From assembly GCA_035968315.1 (NCBI GenBank), contig JAVYIN010000005.1, positions 806,001 to 870,000 on the forward strand: a stretch of DNA of 64,000 nucleotides, given 5' to 3'. The position numbers and the translations under genes are program-made. The notes beneath the pieces were generated by a model, which had not been told where the DNA came from, did no database searches, and saw only the letters and a program-made list of their open reading frames with translations. This document shows positions 1 through 7,998 of the stretch, piece after piece (the stretch's first letter is position 1; each line of letters starts with the position of its first letter). The stretch comes from Nitrospira sp. (GTDB lineage Bacteria; Nitrospirota; Nitrospiria; Nitrospirales; Nitrospiraceae).

Positions 1-79
1 GAGGATACCGGATCGCCGCATGGATCGGCGGACGCCCCGGATAGGTCTTGGTGATGTCGATGGCTACTTCTGCGGCCAT
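1..79 (-). CDS. modC: Molybdate ABC transporter ATP-binding protein ModC (N-terminal fragment)
   Basis: Only the first 26 codons are inside the window; the gene continues beyond base 1. The ATG at 77-79 lies inside the end of modB, giving a 16-base overlap that suggests translational coupling. The visible peptide begins MAAEVAIDITKTYPG, which looks like the first strand of an ABC ATPase domain. No Walker motif is visible because of the truncation, so the call rests mainly on its place after modA and modB. Its expected role is to drive molybdate (or tungstate) import through ModB. Confidence 0.6.
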   Translation of the reverse strand, partial: MAAEVAIDITKTYPGRPPIHAAIRYP

Positions 80-738
80 GCCGCCCAGACCTTTCGATTC
101 ATGGCATAGACCGTCAGCAATACGAGATACGACACCACCAGGAGAAAGAACGCCGTCTTCGCCGCCCCCGCATAATTCAGCGCCTGCACCTCGTCATAAA
201 TGTCGATCGAGACCGTCCTCGTCTCCCCGGCGATATTGCCGCCGACCATGAGGACCACACCGAACTCGCCAAGCGTATGGGCGAAGCTGAGCACCACGCC
301 CGTAATGAGCCCGGTGGCCGAGAGGGGGACAATGAGCCGAAAGAACGTCTGCACCTTGGAGCGGCCCAGCGTCCAGGAGGCTTCGAGCAAGCGGCGATCG
401 ACCTGCTCGAACGCCGACGCGAACGGCTGTACGGCAAACGGCAAGCTATACAGAATCGACGCCAACAAAAGCCCTTCGAAGGTGAATGGAAGAGGATGGC
501 CGACCAGGTCCACATAGAAGCGGCCGATGGGGCTATGAGGCCCAATGGCGACGAGGATGTAGAACCCCAGCACCGTCGGCGGGAGCACCAGCGGCAAGGC
601 GACAATCGACTCGACCAGAAATTTCCAGCGCCAGGTTGAAAACGTGACCCAATAGGCGATCGGCAACCCGATCAGCAGCAAGGAGCCAGCCGTAAGGCTG
701 GCCAATTTGACAGTGACCCAAATGGCAAGCCAGTTCAT
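64..738 (-). CDS. modB: Molybdate ABC transporter permease ModB
   Basis: This 224-residue inner-membrane permease has about five hydrophobic segments and the usual length for ModB. The EAA loop that contacts the ATPase is at about residues 119-139 (EASWTLGR...RLIVP). ModB-like signatures include LPPTVLGFYIL near residue 52 and GETRTVSIDIYDE near residue 171. It passes molybdate delivered by ModA to the cytoplasm. It follows modA and a small lipoprotein gene and overlaps modC, so the order is modA-x-modB-modC. Sulfate or tungstate specificity cannot be excluded from the permease alone, but the ModA upstream favours molybdate or tungstate. Confidence 0.9.
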   Translation of the reverse strand: MNWLAIWVTVKLASLTAGSLLLIGLPIAYWVTFSTWRWKFLVESIVALPLVLPPTVLGFYILVAIGPHSPIGRFYVDLVGHPLPFTFEGLLLASILYSLPFAVQPFASAFEQVDRRLLEASWTLGRSKVQTFFRLIVPLSATGLITGVVLSFAHTLGEFGVVLMVGGNIAGETRTVSIDIYDEVQALNYAGAAKTAFFLLVVSYLVLLTVYAMNRKVWAAWPQK

Positions 739-751
739 CTCAGAATACGTC

Positions 752-1081
752 CTACTTGCATATGAACTGCATTCCCCACCGCCGGCCGGTGACCTCCCCC
801 TCCGCCCCTTCCACGCTGGACAGGCTGCCGTACCCTTTGACTTCCCCCTCCTTCAGCACCACGTAGCCGGACGGACACTTCTGCTCCATGACCTTCAACG
901 CCTCTCTCCGATGGATTGAGCCCATCGGCCCCCCACGCTCTTCTTTAAAGAGGTAGGACACGACCCCGCTCGTCGGCGTCTCCCGCACCATCGTCACGGC
1001 ATCGGAGCATCCGGCGCTAACAGCGAACACCGCCGCACCGAACAGCGCCTTCACCGCATTATCTCGGCAATGTAAATCCAT
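752..1081 (-). CDS. Small putative lipoprotein of unknown function within the mod operon
   Basis: A 109-residue protein with a short N-terminal hydrophobic stretch (LFGAAVFAVSAGC) ending in a plausible lipobox with Cys25. After export it would be about 85 residues, with a further Cys near residue 69 and another two residues from the C-terminus. Its start lies 23 bases inside the modA reading frame and its stop is 13 bases before modB, so it is embedded in the mod transcript. I do not recognise the family. Its position suggests an envelope protein linked to molybdate uptake, but that is inference. A shorter protein starting at an internal Met would lose the signal sequence, so the long form is preferred. 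Confidence 0.6.
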   Translation of the reverse strand: MDLHCRDNAVKALFGAAVFAVSAGCSDAVTMVRETPTSGVVSYLFKEERGGPMGSIHRREALKVMEQKCPSGYVVLKEGEVKGYGSLSSVEGAEGEVTGRRWGMQFICK

Positions 1082-1820
1082 ACCGCCTCATGATGTCCTG
1101 CCCCTGCGAGCTTTGTAAGAATTCCAGGAAGCTCCGCGCCGCGGCCTGATTCTTGGATTGTTTGAGAATCACCGCCCCCTGCTCCAACGAAGGATACGCC
1201 TCAGCCGGAATCTCCCAGTAAGAGCCTTTGTCTTTCATGGCAGGGGCCATCGCAAGCGATAACGCGATGACCCCGATGTCACAAGCACCGGATTCGATAA
1301 ACTGCGCGGCCTGCGAGATATTCTCCCCCAAGATCAGTTTATCTTTGACCGATTCGTAGACCTTGGCGTACTCCATCGCCGCTACCGCCGCACGACCATA
1401 CGGGGCATGTTTGGGATTCGCAATCGCAATCTTCTTGATACCCGGCTCCCGCAGGACATCGAGCCCCTTAGATACATCCAGGCGCGATGCCGTCCCTGCC
1501 CATAAGACAATGCGCCCCACCGCGTATCGATAGAGCGACCCTGGCACCGTGAGCCCGGCCTCTTCCAGCTTCTTGGGGTACCCGCTATCGGCGGAAAAAT
1601 ACAGATCGAAGGGCGCCCCGTTCTGAATCTGCGCATAGAAATTGCCCGACGACCCCAACGACAGCTTCACATGGTTCCCCGTAGTCTTTTCATATTCGGC
1701 CACGAGTTCCTTGAACGCGAAATTCAGATCCGACGCCGCGGCAATCGTCACCTCCTCCGCGCCGGCCAGGTTTACACCTGAGAGGACAAGCATACATATG
1801 ATGGCAATGATTCGAAGCAT
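1059..1820 (-). CDS. modA: Molybdate-binding periplasmic protein ModA
   Basis: A 253-residue protein with a cleavable signal peptide (about residues 1-21, ending NLAGA) followed by EEVTIAAASDLNFAF, the typical start of mature ModA. The ligand-loop segment SSGNFYAQIQNGAPFDLYF near residues 57-75 is characteristic of the ModA/WtpA fold. It should bind molybdate or tungstate in the periplasm and deliver it to ModB/ModC encoded just downstream. It is one of three ModA-like proteins in this window. It is the one most likely to serve the dedicated transporter, because it is the only one adjacent to modB and modC. Confidence 0.92.
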   Translation of the reverse strand: MLRIIAIICMLVLSGVNLAGAEEVTIAAASDLNFAFKELVAEYEKTTGNHVKLSLGSSGNFYAQIQNGAPFDLYFSADSGYPKKLEEAGLTVPGSLYRYAVGRIVLWAGTASRLDVSKGLDVLREPGIKKIAIANPKHAPYGRAAVAAMEYAKVYESVKDKLILGENISQAAQFIESGACDIGVIALSLAMAPAMKDKGSYWEIPAEAYPSLEQGAVILKQSKNQAAARSFLEFLQSSQGQDIMRRYGFTLPR

Positions 1821-1832
1821 AGCCCGGCCTCC

Positions 1833-3548
1833 TTAAAAGAATATTTGATATTGGATGCGGACCGCATTTTCAATCAACGTCCTGGCATTCACATCCAATG
1901 CTACGGTTCCGGACGGGAAATTGGTGCCCACCGCCGGCAACGGCGCACTACGTCCAATCGCAAAGCCGCCTTGTCCCATCGCAATATTGCTATAGGTCAC
2001 CATGATCTGATGATCGTACGTCCCGCTCAGAAACCAGTTCAATGAGACATCCACTTCCTTGATCAAATCCCCGCCCGATCTGGTATCCGGATCCCACCAG
2101 GCATAACGCGCCGCGACTTCGACTTTCCGGGGAATCAGATAGTAACCCGATTGCACATACCAACCCGTCGCATTGCCGAACTGTCCCGGCGCATAGACCG
2201 TACAAGGCCCTCCCACCGTGGCCGTCTGCAAACAGGGGAGTCCTTTCTCATGCCGCGTCACGTTCCTGAACCAGTATTCTGCCTGCAGCGAGAATCCACG
2301 GTACTTGAACGCATAATCGAGGGTCCAGGTGGAAAAGTCGACGATCCCTTGCCCGAGCATTCTCCCATTTCCCAGCACGGCCAGCGACCGTCTGAGATTC
2401 AGATTTGCCAGATCGATGCCGACGAACGCATTATCGGTGCTGGTATTAAGCCCGGGGTTATACGCATAGCCACCCCCTATCGCCATTTGCGGAGTCTCGG
2501 AGTAGGCAATATCACCTTCGCCATATCCAGCCCGGCCCAAGACATTCCACTGCAACCGCGCCGTATACATGAGCTGGTTGATGCTGGTTCGGACATTGGC
2601 GTTGAGATTTCGGTTATTCGCCGGACAGCCTGTCGGAGAGGGAAAGGGATTCCCACCAGTCTGTCCTCCCGAACACCCCACCGTGGCTTCCTCGCTGCCG
2701 AATTGAGCGAACCGATTCACCAGAGGACCTTCGCCATTGAAAATGCCGAAATAGTAATTGACCGGGTATATTTCTTCATCATTCATGATCGTGATGCCGA
2801 CGTCACGCCGGTTGAGCCCGCTCGCCGCAAAGGCATCCATCGCGAGGGCTCGGTTGGCAAACTGCATCGCCGCGGTCGAATTAATCTGCGACCGATTGAA
2901 GTAGACCTTGAACTGACCGACCTGCACATTCAGCCAGGGGATATGAGTGCTGAGCACATACGCGTCAAGCATCGAAATGGAGCCAGGTGCCTGCGCATTT
3001 TCACTCGTCTCCCCTGCCAGCTGAAAGTAGTATTTCAAGTCAGGGCTGAAGAGATGTCCCATGAAATAGAGGCGGGCGGTCCGTAAATTGAATGTGGATC
3101 CATCATTGGTCGATCGATTCGCACGGTAATCACCGAACACCCCGAGCAGCTCAGGAAAATCTTTCGAATCTCCTGTCGTGCGCCAGGCATCATTCCTATA
3201 CCGCTGTGTATAGCGCGTTGCGAACCGGCCACGGATTTTGAGGAGGAAGTCATTGTCGTTCATCGAAAAGTTAAAACCCCGGTCATACCAGGCTTTGAAG
3301 CTGGGCTGTAAGAGATATGTGCGCTCCTGCGATTCCCTGACCACGTGATCGTACTCTTCCTGCGTAATCGTGCCCTGCTTGACCGCCCGCTGCAGCAAGA
3401 GCTTGGTGGCCGGATCCATGCTTTCGACAAACACGTAGCGTCCGTCTTTTTCGACGAGCTTCCCGGCATCCGCAGCCCAAGCCGGGCTCATACACAGACC
3501 CAACAGAACCATATATCCAGCAACAAACCATCGAGCGTGATGAGACAT
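1833..3548 (-). CDS. OprP-like phosphate/oxyanion-selective outer-membrane porin
   Basis: A 571-residue outer-membrane beta-barrel protein. The ATG at 3546-3548 is chosen because a GAGGAG ribosome-binding site precedes it and a normal signal peptide (ending SPAWA) follows; an upstream in-frame start at 3605 would add 19 unlikely residues. After the signal comes a short helical segment with GTITQEEYD near residue 60, then a long barrel ending in the Phe-rich terminus YQIFF expected for BAM recognition. It resembles the phosphate-selective porin O/P family. A paralogue is at 7999-9633 with the same ITQEEYD segment. The substrate is unknown; neighbouring ModA genes suggest an oxyanion such as molybdate. 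Confidence 0.85.
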   Translation of the reverse strand: MSHHARWFVAGYMVLLGLCMSPAWAADAGKLVEKDGRYVFVESMDPATKLLLQRAVKQGTITQEEYDHVVRESQERTYLLQPSFKAWYDRGFNFSMNDNDFLLKIRGRFATRYTQRYRNDAWRTTGDSKDFPELLGVFGDYRANRSTNDGSTFNLRTARLYFMGHLFSPDLKYYFQLAGETSENAQAPGSISMLDAYVLSTHIPWLNVQVGQFKVYFNRSQINSTAAMQFANRALAMDAFAASGLNRRDVGITIMNDEEIYPVNYYFGIFNGEGPLVNRFAQFGSEEATVGCSGGQTGGNPFPSPTGCPANNRNLNANVRTSINQLMYTARLQWNVLGRAGYGEGDIAYSETPQMAIGGGYAYNPGLNTSTDNAFVGIDLANLNLRRSLAVLGNGRMLGQGIVDFSTWTLDYAFKYRGFSLQAEYWFRNVTRHEKGLPCLQTATVGGPCTVYAPGQFGNATGWYVQSGYYLIPRKVEVAARYAWWDPDTRSGGDLIKEVDVSLNWFLSGTYDHQIMVTYSNIAMGQGGFAIGRSAPLPAVGTNFPSGTVALDVNARTLIENAVRIQYQIFF

Positions 3549-3620
3549 GGCAATGAGCTCCTCAATCAAAGCGAACAGACGATCGCGAATGAACGATGGC
3601 GACAAGGATGAAAATGAAGG

Positions 3621-4283
3621 TTACGACCCTGGAGACGTTCCGACTTTGGGCATTTTCAAGAACGCACGATAGTCCAGCGCTGAGACACCCTGTTGGTCGG
3701 CAGCCCAAAATCGGCCAGGCTCAAAATAGAGAAGGTACTCGGCGGGCGGTGGCGGCGGGGTGGGGTAATTGTAGTCGTAGAGATCTGATTTTCTGGTCGG
3801 GATCTGCACATGCACATGCTCAAGCGTAAGATAGAAATAGGGTTCACGAACCGCTACCCACCCGCCGACAACATCACGGAGGACACTGGGATTGAGACCC
3901 GGCGCGCGCAATTCGAAATGCACGCGCTCCTCCGGCCCGGCGGCTCGGAGGCCTTCCGAGAGGCGGACGGCCAACGCGGTCAGTTCATCCTGGCGGAACA
4001 CCGGCTTCGGAGGATTTTCTTCCGCGAACCAGCGCAACGGCATGCGCTGCTTGGGCCGGAATGAGAACCCCTGCAAGATGTCCGTTAACTCCGCCGCGGT
4101 CAGGTGTGCCGGATGTGAATAGGCCGAGGTCTCCACTTCCCGCTGAAGCGAGACAATCACACGCGCGTCTTCATGGACCATAGTCGTGGTGTACGGCAGA
4201 CGCGCACAGGAAGCGGATAGGCCCACGGCAGCCACACAGAGAACTATCCGCGGAAATATGAAGGCACGGTATTGATGACGCAT
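3621..4283 (-). CDS. Paralogous envelope lipoprotein of unknown family (copy 1)
   Basis: A 220-residue protein with a signal sequence and probable lipobox around Cys26 (GLSASC). The body contains HPAHLTAAELTDIL, then RQDELTALAVRLSEGL, then ERVHFELRAPG, and WVAVREPYFYLTLEHVHV, and ends after a proline run (TPPPPPAEYL) and ADQQGVSALDYRAFL. The same blocks in the same order occur in the lipoprotein at 10497-11222, so the two are clear paralogues. Each sits with a porin and a ModA-like protein. I do not recognise a named family. A role linking outer-membrane porin and periplasmic binding protein is inference from this repeated context. Confidence 0.75.
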   Translation of the reverse strand: MRHQYRAFIFPRIVLCVAAVGLSASCARLPYTTTMVHEDARVIVSLQREVETSAYSHPAHLTAAELTDILQGFSFRPKQRMPLRWFAEENPPKPVFRQDELTALAVRLSEGLRAAGPEERVHFELRAPGLNPSVLRDVVGGWVAVREPYFYLTLEHVHVQIPTRKSDLYDYNYPTPPPPPAEYLLYFEPGRFWAADQQGVSALDYRAFLKMPKVGTSPGS

Positions 4284-4339
4284 ACATGCTCTCCGTTGAT
4301 ATGAAAAGACGCCGCCAGGAACCTTGTCTGACCGCCCAC

Positions 4340-5188
4340 TCAGGGAATAGAAACGCGCACCGGTGATTCAGGCGTTTTCCCCGGTCCATACCCCAATCGT
4401 TTCAATACCGACTGCCCGTCCGGGCTCGTCACAAACCGCAAAAACTCTTCACAGAGCGGACGATCCGGGCAATACCGTTCCATGGCGATAGAATGCGGAA
4501 TCGGCTTGTAGAGGCCGGCTGGAGCCGTCGCCACAATGCGGACCCGCTGCTGAACCTTCATCGCATCCTGGCCGAAGAGGATGCCGACATCGGCCTGGCC
4601 GCTCAGCACATGATCAAGAATGCCCGCCTGATCGTTGGCAAGATCGAGCCTCTTCCCCTTGAGGCCCAAGGCCCTCAAGACCTGATCGGTTTCTACGCCC
4701 AGTCGCGTGGACAGGTCGGCGACAGCGATACGCACCGTCCCCATCGTCGCCAACGCCTCAAATGATTCCGGTGCTTCGCTCAAGGACTCTGGTGCAATCA
4801 GCACGAGCCGTTCCGTCGCATACAAGGCGTTCGCTTCCGGCAGCAAATAATATTTCTGTTCCATACGGGTGATGACTTCATCGCCGCCCGGCGCCACGAG
4901 GTGAATCGGGCCTGAGCCGATGAAGGACTTGCCTCGGCTCTCCATCGCGGCAACCATCCGGCGCAAATCGAGCGCTGGATCGACAGAAAGCTGGACGCGC
5001 ACCCCCGGATGGCTGACCTCGAACGCCTGGCCGAGTTGAGTCAGCGCCTCCGCCACGGCCGGTGACGTCGCAATGACCAGCACCCGAACCGCGCCTTCAT
5101 CTCGAACCGAACGTGGCACCGGCCCACAATTCACGCTGGCGGCGATACAGAGCCCCACCGTGACAACACTCATCCATCGCATAGTCAT
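4340..5188 (-). CDS. ModA-like substrate-binding protein, possibly a lipoprotein
   Basis: A 282-residue type-2 periplasmic-binding-protein relative. The ATG at 5186-5188 gives a short hydrophobic leader ending in SVNC, a weak lipobox with Cys21; starting further upstream would overlap the regulator gene. The mature region has VRVLVIATSPAVAEALTQL, comparable to the AAASDL start of ModA, and later VRIAVADLSTRLGVETDQVL and ADVGILFGQDA, matching the second lobe of molybdate-type proteins. It directly follows the XRE regulator gene (19-base gap) and precedes the lipoprotein gene. It may feed a shared ABC permease or act as a sensor. No permease of its own is adjacent. Confidence 0.8.
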   Translation of the reverse strand: MTMRWMSVVTVGLCIAASVNCGPVPRSVRDEGAVRVLVIATSPAVAEALTQLGQAFEVSHPGVRVQLSVDPALDLRRMVAAMESRGKSFIGSGPIHLVAPGGDEVITRMEQKYYLLPEANALYATERLVLIAPESLSEAPESFEALATMGTVRIAVADLSTRLGVETDQVLRALGLKGKRLDLANDQAGILDHVLSGQADVGILFGQDAMKVQQRVRIVATAPAGLYKPIPHSIAMERYCPDRPLCEEFLRFVTSPDGQSVLKRLGYGPGKTPESPVRVSIP

Positions 5189-5207
5189 CAGATTTCCGCC
5201 CTCATCA

Positions 5208-6392
5208 TTACAACGCCTGAACCTTGCCCGTGTCCGTCGTGTCATACCCGCCGATGGCGGCGATCTCCGACCGAAACGGCCGGCTGGCCAGCGTGTCGAA
5301 GAGATGGTTCAGGGAGGGATGGCTGGAGAGATAGGCTTTCGGCACCACCAAATCGTAGCGTGCCGACTGCAACGGAATGAAGTCGAGGCCATAGGACTGC
5401 GCGGCGGATCTGATGCCCACCCCCGCATCCGCCTGCCCTTCCGAGACCAGACGCGCGACATGGAGATGGGACGCCGCCGTGCGATCGTACCCGTTTACCT
5501 GCGAACCGACGAACCCTGCCGCGCGCAGCCGCTGATCAAGCAATAATCGGGCACCAGCTCCCTCCTCCCGATTGATCAGGGTCACATCCTCCCGCACCAA
5601 ATCCACAACCGATCGAAGCCCCTTGGGGTTGCCAGGCCTGACCATCAATCCTTCTTCCCAAGTAGCGAACGTAATCACCTCATAAGCACTCGCCTTCAAC
5701 TGCCGGCGGAGAAACGGGAGATTGCTCTCACCGGTCGACGCATCGGTCAGATGAATGCCGGCCACATGGACCTCGCCTCGTTGCAACGCCTGGAGCGCGG
5801 CGGTGCTCCCCATCGTCCAGCCCACCACGCTGGTCTGGTCCTTCCGCCGGCGAAGGTGTTCTCCCGCCAAAAAGATGGCGGGATCGCACCCGGCCACAGC
5901 GATTTCCTGCTCGATCGCCTGGCGGTCACGTGAAAGCCGCACCTGCACAACAGGCGCATCGACGCGCCCTCGACGAGCGATTTCCTGCGATTCAAGAAAC
6001 CCATCGGCCGCGACGGTATAGCTCAAGACTTCACCAAGACCTGCCACGGGCCGCGCATAATACCGGCCATTCACCTTCACCACCTTCACCCGAGGCAACG
6101 AAGAGACGGACGACGTCGGCCTCGGCACATCAATCAATCTGGCCTCGATCACCTCTCCCGCGGATTGCAGGGAAAACAACTCTTCCACCGAGGTATTCAG
6201 TACACGCGCGAGTTGGAGCGCCACAGCAGTGGTTGGGAGATAGCGGTTGGCTTCGATCGAAGAAATGGCCTGGCGAGTAATGTCTGCACGGGCCGCGAGC
6301 TCACCCTGCGAGAGCCCCCTGGCGACTCGCACGTCCTTGAGCCGATTCAGGAAAGTCGGTGGCACCGCGGGAGATGGATTTCGTTGAGTCAT
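5208..6392 (-). CDS. XRE-type transcriptional regulator with C-terminal substrate-binding (molybdate/PBP-like) domain
   Basis: A 394-residue one-component regulator. Residues about 17-73 form a helix-turn-helix of the XRE type (ARGLSQGELAARADITRQ, then EANRYLPTTAVALQLA). Residues about 165-375 resemble a periplasmic-binding-protein fold (VVGWTMGSTAALQALQ, INREEGAGARLLLDQRL, EGQADAGVGIRSAAQSYGL) of the kind annotated as PBP-like or molybdate-binding in regulators. It is the first gene of the leftward arm and faces the rightward arm across an AT-rich gap. Intracellular molybdate, tungstate or a sulfur compound is the likely ligand, and both arms the likely targets. That assignment is inferred from context. 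Confidence 0.85.
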   Translation of the reverse strand: MTQRNPSPAVPPTFLNRLKDVRVARGLSQGELAARADITRQAISSIEANRYLPTTAVALQLARVLNTSVEELFSLQSAGEVIEARLIDVPRPTSSVSSLPRVKVVKVNGRYYARPVAGLGEVLSYTVAADGFLESQEIARRGRVDAPVVQVRLSRDRQAIEQEIAVAGCDPAIFLAGEHLRRRKDQTSVVGWTMGSTAALQALQRGEVHVAGIHLTDASTGESNLPFLRRQLKASAYEVITFATWEEGLMVRPGNPKGLRSVVDLVREDVTLINREEGAGARLLLDQRLRAAGFVGSQVNGYDRTAASHLHVARLVSEGQADAGVGIRSAAQSYGLDFIPLQSARYDLVVPKAYLSSHPSLNHLFDTLASRPFRSEIAAIGGYDTTDTGKVQAL

Positions 6393-6424
6393 GCAAAACG
6401 AAATAGCAAATATACTTTACTTAA

Positions 6425-6440
6425 GTCAATCAAAATTGAC
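6425..6440. promoter_or_regulatory. Inverted repeat, candidate operator of the divergent uptake locus
   Basis: A perfect 6-base inverted repeat, GTCAAT-CAAA-ATTGAC, lies 33 bases upstream of the XRE regulator start in an AT-rich gap. It could be an autoregulatory site for the divergent regulator. TTGAC half-sites recur nearby at 6519-6523. The operator role is inference. Confidence 0.4.
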
Positions 6441-6518
6441 AGACCAAACATTTATTGCTCATTATTAATGACTCCACATATCAATGTTTCTGTCTTTAGC
6501 ACCCATGCAATTTACTTG

Positions 6519-6546
6519 TTGACAATGTAGCTCCACTTACTATATT
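6519..6546 (+). promoter_or_regulatory. Candidate sigma-70 type promoter for the rightward arm
   Basis: TTGACA at 6519-6524 is followed after 16 bases by TATATT at 6541-6546, a near-consensus -35/-10 pair in a region much richer in A and T than its surroundings. The first gene of the rightward arm begins 64 bases downstream. The gap 6393-6610 contains no credible reading frame. Confidence 0.5.
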
Positions 6547-6610
6547 TACATTTATCTCAATCTTGATCGGTTTACAGATATATAATTATTTATAAGAAAG
6601 ACCAGCCACC

Positions 6611-7630
6611 ATGACTCGAGTACTTGTTCTTCTCGCAGCCCTTATCTCTTCACTCTTTATTGCCCTGCTCCCCATCGTTCACGCATTCGATTGGGTGCCG
6701 ACGGATGAGGACATCAAGAAGTACCGGCAGAGCTGGAATCCCCTCTCACATGGCCCCATCCTCCTTCAGTCGGTCGATACACAGCCGAAAGGCCAGCTCT
6801 CCATCCGAGAGTTTTTCTTCTCCCAGATCAGTGAAAGCAGCTTCGGCAACCGGCTCAGCTTCGCGACCGACAGCAAGAACGGCCCCGTTCACCTCTATCA
6901 AATCTCGCCATCCGTGAATGCGGCCTACGGGCTTAGCAATCACGTCGAGGTGGGAGCCGCGCTGTCCATGAACGCCTTCTGGGCCACGCAGAATGGAACC
7001 CACACGTCCGATACCAGTTTCGGAGACGTGTCGCTTGTCATGAAATACCGTCCGATCATCCAGGATCCGGATAGCTGGAAACCGTCCATCACCCACTTTA
7101 CGCAAATCGTGCTCCCCACCAGCCGCTGGACGGGCGCCGAGCGTCCCCCCGGAGGATTTTCGCCGCTTGGCCGGCTGCCCAGCACGCGGTTCGGCGAATA
7201 CGGCATTACCCAGGGGCTCATGATGCGCAAGAACTTCGAGCCCATCCGGATCAGCGCCGCCGTGTTTTATACCTATGCGGTCCCTGGAGAAAACCAGGGG
7301 CTGACGACCTATTCAGGCGATGTCATCAACACACGCCTGATTGTCGAACATATCGTCGATGACAAACACGGGTTCGGCTACAACATCGAGATCAGCACCT
7401 TGCATGGCACCACCTGGCGCGCCGACGGACACCAGATCAATACAGGCCAGCTGAAGGGCTTCTCGATTATCGGCGTCGAGCCCGCCCTGCAATGGAACTT
7501 CTCGCAAAACTGGATGGTCGCGGCCGGCTGCCTGTTTACGGCGGCGGGACAAAATGCGAGCAATTCCATCTACCCGAACGTGTCCCTGTTCTGGTTCTGG
7601 GACCGAAGCGGCAAGATCATCATGCGATAA
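6611..7630 (+). CDS. Outer-membrane beta-barrel protein, transporter-like (MetA-pathway type)
   Basis: A 339-residue exported protein: hydrophobic signal sequence to about residue 25 (LLPIVHA), then a beta-rich body with alternating aromatic residues and a C-terminus rich in aromatic residues (SLFWFWDRSGKIIMR). Segments such as SVNAAYGLSNHVEVGAAL and FGDVSLVMKYRPI resemble the outer-membrane 'transporter' family related to phenol MetA-type proteins. It is the first gene of the rightward arm of the uptake locus. Its substrate cannot be read from sequence. It may pass an organic sulfur compound, given the YezD and SsuA-like genes downstream, but that is speculative. Confidence 0.65.
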   Translation: MTRVLVLLAALISSLFIALLPIVHAFDWVPTDEDIKKYRQSWNPLSHGPILLQSVDTQPKGQLSIREFFFSQISESSFGNRLSFATDSKNGPVHLYQISPSVNAAYGLSNHVEVGAALSMNAFWATQNGTHTSDTSFGDVSLVMKYRPIIQDPDSWKPSITHFTQIVLPTSRWTGAERPPGGFSPLGRLPSTRFGEYGITQGLMMRKNFEPIRISAAVFYTYAVPGENQGLTTYSGDVINTRLIVEHIVDDKHGFGYNIEISTLHGTTWRADGHQINTGQLKGFSIIGVEPALQWNFSQNWMVAAGCLFTAAGQNASNSIYPNVSLFWFWDRSGKIIMR

Positions 7631-7664
7631 GCGCCATGTTGCAGCGGCGACAACACATACCATC

Positions 7665-7847
7665 ATGGAACACGAAAACCGATCAGAACGAAAGAGCGAT
7701 CACGACATCGCCCAGACCATTCTGGCCGCATTGAAGGGAATCCGATTCGGCTCAGTCGAAATCGTGATCCACAACTCCAAAGTGGTCCAGATCGAACGAA
7801 AGGAAAAACTGCGTATTGGCACGGATAGCCTCTCGTCTGCGCAGTGA
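7665..7847 (+). CDS. YezD family small protein (DUF2292)
   Basis: A 60-residue cytoplasmic protein. The core ALKGIRFGSVEIVIHNSKVV followed by QIERKEKLRI is the DUF2292/YezD signature. The ATG at 7665 is the start that gives the usual family length; longer in-frame starts overlap the preceding gene. No strong ribosome-binding site precedes it, so translation may depend on the upstream gene. YezD proteins are often found next to sulfate, sulfonate or molybdate uptake genes; their biochemical role is not known to me. Here it lies between an outer-membrane protein and a porin. Confidence 0.85.
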   Translation: MEHENRSERKSDHDIAQTILAALKGIRFGSVEIVIHNSKVVQIERKEKLRIGTDSLSSAQ

Positions 7848-7894
7848 GCTGACATGAACACACAACCCTGTCTTTCCCTATAAGAAACCGGCAC

Positions 7895-7918
7895 GGGCCA
7901 TCCAGACGACTGGAGCCC
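7895..7918 (+). other. Hairpin in leader between yezD-like gene and porin gene
   Basis: GGGC and TCCAG (7895-7905, with a CA bulge) pair with CTGGA and GCCC (7910-7918) around an ACGA loop, forming a nine-pair imperfect stem. It is not followed by a T-run, so it is more likely a processing or regulatory structure than a terminator. Confidence 0.35.
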
Positions 7919-7949
7919 ACACGATATAAAACACCCTACACACATTCCG

Positions 7950-7976
7950 AAAACTGACCGGATCACCGGAAGTTTT
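7950..7976 (+). terminator. Terminator-like or attenuator-like hairpin before the second porin gene
   Basis: AAAACT (7950-7955) pairs with AGTTTT (7971-7976), and CCGG (7958-7961) with CCGG (7966-7969), around an ATCA loop. The stem ends in TTTT eight bases before the porin's AGGAGG site. It could terminate the upstream transcript or attenuate the porin. Confidence 0.4.
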
Positions 7977-7998
7977 CATGTCCAGGAGGAGCAGCGAC

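Noticed and set aside
2151-3086. Open frame of 311 codons antisense to the first porin
   Set aside because: No signal, motif or leader; it mirrors the porin gene.
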